From positions 56,938-120,937 of the forward strand of contig LNFB01000095.1 of the NCBI GenBank assembly GCA_001464385.1: a stretch of 64,000 nucleotides of DNA, read 5' to 3'. The position numbers and the translations under genes are program-made. The stretch comes from Deltaproteobacteria bacterium Ga0077550. Lineage in GTDB: Bacteria > Myxococcota_A > Polyangia > Nannocystales > Nannocystaceae. Numbering within the stretch: the stretch's first letter is position 1; each line of letters starts with the position of its first letter. This document shows, one piece after another, positions 58,439-64,000 of this stretch. Under the pieces are notes generated by a model, which was given only the letters and a program-made list of their open reading frames with translations, did no database searches and was not told the DNA's origin.

Positions 58439-59279
58439 GGCGAAGACCAAGCCCAAGGCGAAGACCGCCCGCTCCGGCCCTGCCGCCGGCCCCGCCGCGA
58501 AGACGGCCGCGGCGAAGACCGGCAAGGCCGCGCCGACGGCTGCGAAGCCCACCGCGAAGAAGGCACCCGCCGCGAAGACGGCACCCGCCGCGAAGACGGC
58601 ACCCGCCGCGAAGAAGCCCGCGCCCGCGAAGGCACCCGCCGCGAAGAAGCCCGCGCCCTCGAAGGCACCCGCCGCGAAGAAGCCCGCGCCCTCGAAGGCA
58701 CCCGCCGCGAAGACCCCCACCGCGAAGGCACCCGCCGCGAAGACCCCCGCCGCGGAACCGCGGAAGGTCTCGGCCCGGCGCCGCGGCCCCGCACCGATCG
58801 ACAGCCTCAGCAGCGCCGAGATCCTCGCCCGCATCGTCCTGTTCGCCCGCAGCGACGAGGACCTCGGCGACGAGGTGCCGCGCCTGGTGGAGCGGCTGCA
58901 GCAGACGGCAGACCCGTCCCTGATCCCGGCGATGTTCGGCGCCCTCGACGACGACGATCCGCACGGCGTGCTGTGGAGCGTCTTCTACATGCTCGAGTCG
59001 TTCGACGACGACTACCTCGCGGGTCTCCTCGAGGCGCTGCCGGAGCTCAGCCAGCGCGCGCCCACCTGGGCCGAGACGGCAGTGCTGCGGATCGTGAACA
59101 CGCGCGGCGAGCCCGAGGACTGCACGGGAACGTTCGTCGCCCTGGCCAAGCGCGCCAAGGCCACCTCGCGCAAGCGCACGGCGAGCATGCTCGCCCGCAT
59201 GGGCAAGTCCCTCGACGGGCTGCACACGGCGCAGCGCAAGGTCCTGGCCGAGCTGGCACAGGCCATCGGCGGCACCTGA
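58437..59279 (+). CDS. Imm30-like immunity domain with histone-H1-like Lys/Ala/Pro tail
   Basis: 280 aa. Residues 1-110 are a Lys/Ala/Pro repeat like the tails of histone H1 and of bacterial Hc1/AlgP proteins, suggesting nucleic-acid binding. Residues about 118-275 resemble the Imm30 polyimmunity family: 'GVLWSVFYMLESFDDDYLAGLL', 'PTWAETAVLRIVNTRGEP' (each given in part). No toxin gene is adjacent. The start lies in CCATGG so that the start codon on each strand shares bases with the other. Confidence 0.7.
   Translation: MAKTKPKAKTARSGPAAGPAAKTAAAKTGKAAPTAAKPTAKKAPAAKTAPAAKTAPAAKKPAPAKAPAAKKPAPSKAPAAKKPAPSKAPAAKTPTAKAPAAKTPAAEPRKVSARRRGPAPIDSLSSAEILARIVLFARSDEDLGDEVPRLVERLQQTADPSLIPAMFGALDDDDPHGVLWSVFYMLESFDDDYLAGLLEALPELSQRAPTWAETAVLRIVNTRGEPEDCTGTFVALAKRAKATSRKRTASMLARMGKSLDGLHTAQRKVLAELAQAIGGT
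58555..58755 (+). repeat. Tandem coding repeat (Ala-Lys-Lys/Thr-Pro-Ala)n
   Basis: Copies of 'cccgccgcgaagacggca' and 'cccgccgcgaagaagccc' type, 18-36 bp long and partly identical, encode the H1-like tail. Identical copies make this region prone to slippage. Confidence 0.9.
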
Positions 59280-59300
59280 GGCCCATAGCCCCAGCGAGCC

Positions 59301-60710
59301 TCAGTCGGCGACGATGTCGAAGTCGGCCTCGGACACGCACTCCGGCTCGCTCGGACCGCAGGTCATGCGCACGTGGATGTGCGCGGCGTGTCCTGGGCTG
59401 TGGCGCACCAGGCCGAGGTTGGCCTTGTTGCCGTGGGGATACTGGAGGATCTGATCGAGCCGCGCCTCGGTCACTCCCATCTCCACCGCAGCGTCGTGCA
59501 GCAGCTCCTGCATCTCGTAGTCGAGGAAGATGATGACGACCTGGCCAGTGGCGTCGAAGGCCTCGATGAGGTGCCACAGCGCCTCCCAATCGACGCGCTT
59601 CGCGGTGACCGGGATGTGCTGCTGCAGCTTCTCGAGCAGCGGCAGGCGGATGTCGAGGTCGCGTCCCGACTGGTGCGACTTGTGCCCCGACAGCGGCCCA
59701 CCGTGCTTCGCGCTCATCGAGCCCATCATCAGCGGGCTCCGATAGCTCGAGCGGCGCTGGAACTCGTCCATCGCCTTGACCACGTGCGCGACGGCGTGCG
59801 TGGTGCCGTAGGCCGACGGCGGCAGCTTCAGCGAGTACGCCTCGTGCAGCGGGAGCTGCACGCCGTTGACGAGGCGACCGGCCTGTGGGGTCCCGATGCC
59901 CACCGCCCCGAGGCGGACGCTCACGGGCACGTGCGCGTCGGTCTCGCCCGAGACCCACATGTACACGATCGGATCGAGCCAGATCTCGAGCGGCATCCCG
60001 GCGACGAGGCGCTGCGGCGTGGACGAATTCGTGGCCCGGAGATCGCGGGAGTCGATCCCGAACATCGTGCCGATGCTCCACCACGTGTCACCGGGCTGCA
60101 CCCAGTACTCGTGCTTCTGCCGCGGCGGCGGCACCTTGCGCGGGTGGAGCTTGAGGCGCGTGCCGACGCGGAGCTTCTCGGTGTCGGCCTTGATGCCGTT
60201 CCACATGCGGAGCGCATCAGGGCGCACACCGTAGCGGTGCGCGATCTGGTCGGGGGTCTCGGTCGGCGTCACGTCGTGGACGAGCCAGTCGCCCTCGCCT
60301 TCGACGATCTCGACGCGGGCATCGCCGACGACGATCTTGCCGGAGCGCTTCTTCGGCGCCGGCCCCTCGGCCGGGAGCTCGTCGAGGAGCGACTCGGGAT
60401 CGGGGAAGTCGATCTGCTCGACGGGGATCGGGCTGTCGAGCGGCTCACCGCCGTCGGTGTCACCCTCGGTGTCCGCGGCCAGGGCCCCCTCGGTGTCCGC
60501 GACCGCGTCCGTCTCCTTCGCCTCGAGCGGCGTGCCCCCGGCGGTGCTGCGGACCGGATCGACCGGCGGCGGGCCGGTGCGGGCGACCAGCGCCGCCTCG
60601 AACCGCTCCCACGCCTCGTCGTCCGGCCATGCGAGGCTGGCGAAGCCCACGACCAGCGCGAGGCCGGCCATGAGGAGCCAGGACAGCAGGGCGGAGGCGG
60701 GCGAGCTCAC
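59301..60710 (-). CDS. LysM-containing MepA-type murein endopeptidase
   Basis: 469 aa from GTG 60710. A signal anchor ('ALLSWLLMAGLALVVGFASLAW') and an acidic linker precede two LysM modules (about 143-190 'VTPTETPDQIAHRYGV', about 200-245 'WVQPGDTWWSIGTMFGI'). The catalytic part (about 280-460) has the LAS/MepA metal motif: 'GGPLSGHKSHQSGRDLDIR' (His and Asp ligands) and 'HAAHIHVR' (HxH). It should cut D-Ala-mDAP cross-links in the periplasm, held on glycan by LysM. It lies 29 bp downstream of the porin-like gene on the same strand. Confidence 0.93.
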   Translation of the reverse strand: MSSPASALLSWLLMAGLALVVGFASLAWPDDEAWERFEAALVARTGPPPVDPVRSTAGGTPLEAKETDAVADTEGALAADTEGDTDGGEPLDSPIPVEQIDFPDPESLLDELPAEGPAPKKRSGKIVVGDARVEIVEGEGDWLVHDVTPTETPDQIAHRYGVRPDALRMWNGIKADTEKLRVGTRLKLHPRKVPPPRQKHEYWVQPGDTWWSIGTMFGIDSRDLRATNSSTPQRLVAGMPLEIWLDPIVYMWVSGETDAHVPVSVRLGAVGIGTPQAGRLVNGVQLPLHEAYSLKLPPSAYGTTHAVAHVVKAMDEFQRRSSYRSPLMMGSMSAKHGGPLSGHKSHQSGRDLDIRLPLLEKLQQHIPVTAKRVDWEALWHLIEAFDATGQVVIIFLDYEMQELLHDAAVEMGVTEARLDQILQYPHGNKANLGLVRHSPGHAAHIHVRMTCGPSEPECVSEADFDIVAD

Positions 60711-60739
60711 CGGCTACGGAGTGTAGATCGACGCCGGCC

Positions 60740-62569
60740 TCAAAACACCCCGACGACCTTGAAGAACGCGATCGACGAGCCGGAGGCCTTCTGGCCGAAC
60801 TTCGTCTCGGGCTTGCCGAGCAGGAAGAAGCTCCCGAGCTCGAAGGTGACGCTGCCCCACGGCGGCACCAACAGGATCTCGGGGAAGATGACGTACGAGC
60901 CCGGGTCGCCCTTGCCCGTGGGGAAGTCGACCACGCCGAACAGCCGGAAGATGAAGTGCCGGCCGAAGAAGATGAGGTCACTGCCCGCGACGAGGTAGTT
61001 GCCGATGTGGTCGGCGCCGAACTCGTCGATGAAGCCGCGCAGGTACTGGGCCTGCACGTACACATGCTTGCCGAACGTGTAGTCGATGCCGGTGGTCGCC
61101 TTGATGTACGGCGTCGAGCGGATCGTGCGCCCGAGCATGCTCCGGACCGGGTTCTGCACCCCATCGTCGTTGGCGTTGGTCGTGACGTCGATCGACAGCG
61201 GGAACTCGATGCGCAGCTCCTGGGCCTGGGGGAAGAACAGCGCCCCCTCGCCCCACAGCCCCATGTTGCGAAGGAACGGCAGCTCGGTGGCGAAGTCGAA
61301 GCCGACCACCTGCATCCGCGGGTAGATGAGCGTGACATCCGACCGATAGCAGCACTCGGCGTCGGTGAGCTCGCCGACCTGCGGGTCCTTGCGCGACGAC
61401 TGCACGTCGACCGGCGTGGGGATGTCGTGGCGGCCGTTGTAGTAGGACAGCGACAGATCGACCTCGCCGAGTGAGGTGCCGATCTTCACCGCCGACTGCC
61501 CGGAGGTGAACCTCCGGCTCGGCTGGCGCACGTGCCCGACCACCGACGGAACGAGGCCCGGCTGGATGTCGAGCAGGTTCTGCAGGTTGCCGATCTTCGC
61601 CTCGTCCTGGGGGCTGGCGAACGGCACCGGCGTCTGCGGGTCCTTGAGCGCCGCAGCGGCGGACGGTGGCAGCAAGGCCGGGAAGAACATCGGCACGTAC
61701 ACGCCCTGGAACCACAGCTTGTCCTGCAGCGGCGCGTAGTCGACGACGACCATCTGGTTGGCGATCGGCTCGGTGAACAGCGGCCGATCCTCGAGGTCGT
61801 CGGGGTTGATGTTGTTCGTGGGGTTGAACTTGTCCGCGGTTCCCCACACGACGATCTGCCGGCCGACCTTGATGTCGAGGCCGGGCAGGAGGTCGTTGAT
61901 CGCGATGTACGCCGAGTCGCTCTCGACGTGGAACGGGGTCAGCAGGCGCTGGGTCGCGAGGTCGTCCAGCTCGGGGGTCTGCGCGAGGCCGAAGAACACA
62001 GGCTGGACGTCGCCGACGATCTGCAGGTGCCGATCGGGCGAGTACGTGAACGCGAACTCGAGGCGGTTCTCCTGGCGCGAGAAGCCGCGCTTCTCGACCT
62101 TGTGGATGTCGTAGTACGCGCTGGAGATCACGCGGACGCGCGTGTCGAGCTTGTCGAAGAACTTCCCGCGGCCGGTCTTGCCGCCCGTCGCCGCCGTTGG
62201 CCCGCCCTTGGGTTGCTCGACGACGTCCTTGTGATCGGCGTCGGTCCCGAAGATGTCGTCGATCGTCTGCGGCTCGCCGCCCGTCGCAGGCTTCGTCTCG
62301 GTCGGTGCCGTCGTGGTCGGCTCCGTGGGCTTCGCGGGCGGCTCGGTCGGCTCGCCCTCGGGCGGCGCATCGACGAACTCGTCCAGCGGCACGTCCTCGC
62401 CCTCGGGCAATCCGAGCGGGTCCTCGCTCGGTGCCGGTGCGGGGCTCGCGGGCGCCGACTCGACGCGCGCAAGACGAAGTGGCACCGCCCTCGCGCCGTC
62501 ATACGAGCGCGCGGCCGGTGCCACTGCCAGAGTCGTCACCAACTGGAGGATCGCGACAGGGCCCGTCAA
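60740..62569 (-). CDS. DUF1302-like outer-membrane beta-barrel protein
   Basis: 609 aa from TTG 62569; a GTG at 62536 is also possible and no ATG is available. A signal-like start, a Pro/Thr/Glu linker (about 38-110) and a beta-barrel with alternating strands follow. The diagnostic DUF1302 run 'VGRQIVVWGTADKFNPTNNI' with 'DLEDRPLFTEPIANQM' lies at about 237-280. The end 'AFFKVVGVF' finishes in Phe, as outer-membrane barrels do. DUF1302 proteins occur with MMPL/RND permeases and LolA-like proteins, which are the next two genes upstream. It starts 12 bp after the LolA-like stop. Confidence 0.87.
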   Translation of the reverse strand: MTGPVAILQLVTTLAVAPAARSYDGARAVPLRLARVESAPASPAPAPSEDPLGLPEGEDVPLDEFVDAPPEGEPTEPPAKPTEPTTTAPTETKPATGGEPQTIDDIFGTDADHKDVVEQPKGGPTAATGGKTGRGKFFDKLDTRVRVISSAYYDIHKVEKRGFSRQENRLEFAFTYSPDRHLQIVGDVQPVFFGLAQTPELDDLATQRLLTPFHVESDSAYIAINDLLPGLDIKVGRQIVVWGTADKFNPTNNINPDDLEDRPLFTEPIANQMVVVDYAPLQDKLWFQGVYVPMFFPALLPPSAAAALKDPQTPVPFASPQDEAKIGNLQNLLDIQPGLVPSVVGHVRQPSRRFTSGQSAVKIGTSLGEVDLSLSYYNGRHDIPTPVDVQSSRKDPQVGELTDAECCYRSDVTLIYPRMQVVGFDFATELPFLRNMGLWGEGALFFPQAQELRIEFPLSIDVTTNANDDGVQNPVRSMLGRTIRSTPYIKATTGIDYTFGKHVYVQAQYLRGFIDEFGADHIGNYLVAGSDLIFFGRHFIFRLFGVVDFPTGKGDPGSYVIFPEILLVPPWGSVTFELGSFFLLGKPETKFGQKASGSSIAFFKVVGVF

Positions 62570-62581
62570 AGCCCCCGCAGT

Positions 62582-63361
62582 CTACTCCCTCAGCAGGTTG
62601 CGGCGGGAGAAGAGATCGTCGCCGACGCCCTGATTGACCTTGATCTCCGACATCGTGATGACGGTGACGTCCTTGGTCTTCAGGTTGGTCATGCTGATCT
62701 TCGTGGGGACCAGCTTGCCGTCGATCTTCACCCACTCGTCGCGCTGCTGCTTGCGCACTTCGGCGCCGCTGCCGTCGAAGTAGACCAGCTGGGTGACGCC
62801 GCCCTTGCTCCCGTCGATGGTGAGCGAGATCTTCGGGTAGGCGGTCTCCTTGCCGGCCTTGGTCGTGAGCACCAGTTCGGTGAGGGAGCCCTCGGACTTG
62901 GCGATGGTCGCATCGTAGTACGGGGCCATCTCGACGATCATGTCCGAGAGGTTGAGCTCGCTGCCCATGAAGCCCTGGTTCTGCATGTGGGCCGCGACGC
63001 GCCGCACCTTCTTGAACTCGGGGACGTACAGGTACAGGTTGTTGGCGTCGCCGCCCTCCAGCAGGACCTTCATCCCGGCGACGTCGCCCGGGGCCACGAA
63101 CTCGATGAACTGCTTGTCGAGGCCCTTCATCACGGCGAAGAAGACCAGGGTCTTCTTGAGGGCGCCCTCCTTGTAGATCTGCATCGTGGCGGTGTAGCTC
63201 TGGTCGTCGAACGCCGCGGCGCGCTTGTCGACCTCCGCCAGGATCGCCGCCGGGTCGATCGCCATCATCGCAGCCGGGGCCGCGGGGCTCGCCGCAACAT
63301 CCATGGCAGGCGTGAAAGCGGCGCCGAGGGCCATCGCGAACAACAACGTGGTCTTCTTCAT
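62582..63361 (-). CDS. LolA-like outer-membrane lipoprotein-sorting family protein
   Basis: 259 aa from ATG 63361 with GGAG upstream. Signal peptide 'KKTTLLFAMALGAAFTPAMDVAA'. The mature protein has the LolA/LolB-like half-barrel pattern of this family: 'SYTATMQIYKEGALKKT', 'FIEFVAPGDVAGMKVLL', 'NLYLYVPEFKKVRRVAAH', 'GFMGSELNLSDM' and 'TKISMTNLKTKDVTVI'. It probably carries a hydrophobic molecule across the periplasm between the MMPL permease and the DUF1302 barrel. The 180 bp upstream of it contain no clear element. Confidence 0.9.
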   Translation of the reverse strand: MKKTTLLFAMALGAAFTPAMDVAASPAAPAAMMAIDPAAILAEVDKRAAAFDDQSYTATMQIYKEGALKKTLVFFAVMKGLDKQFIEFVAPGDVAGMKVLLEGGDANNLYLYVPEFKKVRRVAAHMQNQGFMGSELNLSDMIVEMAPYYDATIAKSEGSLTELVLTTKAGKETAYPKISLTIDGSKGGVTQLVYFDGSGAEVRKQQRDEWVKIDGKLVPTKISMTNLKTKDVTVITMSEIKVNQGVGDDLFSRRNLLRE

Positions 63362-63541
63362 CGGTGGGCTCCGAAAGTGTACCAAGCGGGCGGAGGGAGG
63401 GAGGTGGGGCCGCAAGGCCGGGGCTTGGACGACGAAGCCCACCACCGATTCAGCGGCACGCCCCTGCGGCTTCCCAAGCTGCCGGGATGTTGCAGGATTC
63501 CGGGCATCCCCGCGGGGGTGCGCACGGCCTCGCGCACCCGA

Positions 63542-64000
63542 TCACCTGTGGCGTCGATGCAACAGTGGGGCGAATGAGACAGCGCCCGCGGCTGCGAAGA
63601 GCAGGCCGAGCGCCAGCCCGATGCCGAACTCTCGCAGCGGAGGCATCGTCGACGCGAGCAGCACGAGGAAGGCGGCGCCCAGCTGGACGCCGGTCGCGAC
63701 CGCGACCCCGCCGAGCTCCTCGACGGCCTCCCGCCCCGGCTCGGGGCCGGTCGCGGCCCGGGCCCGCACACTGAGGTGGATCGCGAAGTCGACGCCCGCC
63801 CCCATCGCGATGCACGACACCATGCTGGTGCCGATCCCGATCGGGTGCCCGAGCAGGGCGATCGCGCCGAGGGTGACGGCGATGGTCCACGTCGCGGGGA
63901 GCAGGGCGCGCAGGTGCCCGCCGAGCAGGAGCACGACGCCGAGCGCGACGACCGAGACCAGGGTCGACACATAGAGGCTGCGGGTGACGCTGTCGGCGTA
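63542..64000 (-). CDS. MMPL/RND-family lipid transporter, C-terminal part (cut by window edge)
   Basis: 153 residues remain; the frame runs open to position 64000 ('YADSVTRSLYVSTLVS' at the edge). Four or five transmembrane helices and the family motif 'MGAGVDFAIHLSVRAR', then 'GLALGLLFAAAGAVSFAPLL', identify the last membrane block of an MMPL/RND permease. Export of lipids or hydrophobic compounds is likely. With the LolA-like and DUF1302 genes it forms a three-compartment set. Confidence 0.9.
   Translation of the reverse strand, partial: YADSVTRSLYVSTLVSVVALGVVLLLGGHLRALLPATWTIAVTLGAIALLGHPIGIGTSMVSCIAMGAGVDFAIHLSVRARAATGPEPGREAVEELGGVAVATGVQLGAAFLVLLASTMPPLREFGIGLALGLLFAAAGAVSFAPLLHRRHR

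Overview
The window looks like a chromosomal segment from a myxobacterium (phylum Myxococcota), most likely of the Nannocystis/Plesiocystis side. The evidence is very high GC with almost only G or C at third codon positions, many lipoproteins with Thr/Ser/Gly/Asp-rich linkers after the lipobox, a lipoprotein with seven Cys-rich 'NGDETDVDCGG' repeats, a MopE-like metal-binding motif, FHA-sigma54 and NtrC-type regulators, and a Hanks-type kinase. Genes are tightly packed and many overlap by ATGA or GTGA. I see no rRNA, tRNA, CRISPR array or insertion sequence.

Region 1 (1-10.9 kb) is an accessory cluster. It holds a large two-domain protein (lysozyme-like segment plus DUF2272/CHAP-like domain), an alpha/beta hydrolase, a small unknown protein, a protein-arginine deiminase with the complete PAD catalytic tetrad, a helical unknown, a divergent alpha/beta hydrolase, and a peptidoglycan-binding/glycosidase-like protein. 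Four of these otherwise unrelated proteins share a short N-terminal motif (basic stretch, then R-x-A-D-D-F-[YFM]-x-D-L-x-G). This looks like a common targeting or packaging tag and is the strongest candidate for an undescribed system here.

Region 2 (10.9-20.5 kb) is mixed: a degenerate receiver protein with a polyacidic/polylysine linker, a SprT-like metallopeptidase, a MoaD-MoaE fusion, an FHA-sigma54 activator, a TerB protein overlapping an M48 peptidase-TerB protein, a clear terminator, the Cys-repeat lipoprotein, and Aat.

Region 3 (20.5-31.8 kb): a TPP riboswitch whose 3' end holds the thiC ribosome binding site, thiC, and an abutting sulfatase-fold membrane protein. Then come a second alkaline-phosphatase-superfamily membrane protein with two partner genes, RsmE, Lnt, a haem lipoprotein, and an Fpg/Nei glycosylase whose catalytic N-terminus implies a TTG start.

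Region 4 (31.9-49.5 kb) is a complete type II secretion operon on the minus strand in the order gspC-D-E-F-G-H-I-J-K-L-M-N. It is preceded by an NtrC-type sigma54 response regulator and a second gspC paralogue. No prepilin peptidase (GspO) gene is in the window.

Region 5 (49.6-57.7 kb): a translationally coupled lipid-type operon (PlsB-like acyltransferase, a GpsA homologue lacking both catalytic lysines, an alpha/beta hydrolase), divergent from a D-amino-acid oxidase and CPBP protease pair. Two Cys-rich lipoproteins flank a non-RD Ser/Thr kinase.

Region 6 (57.7-64 kb): a gamma-carbonic anhydrase with a start codon that overlaps, in antisense, the start of a histone-H1-tailed Imm30-like protein; a LysM-MepA endopeptidase; and a three-gene export set (MMPL/RND permease cut by the window edge, LolA-like periplasmic carrier, DUF1302-like outer-membrane barrel).
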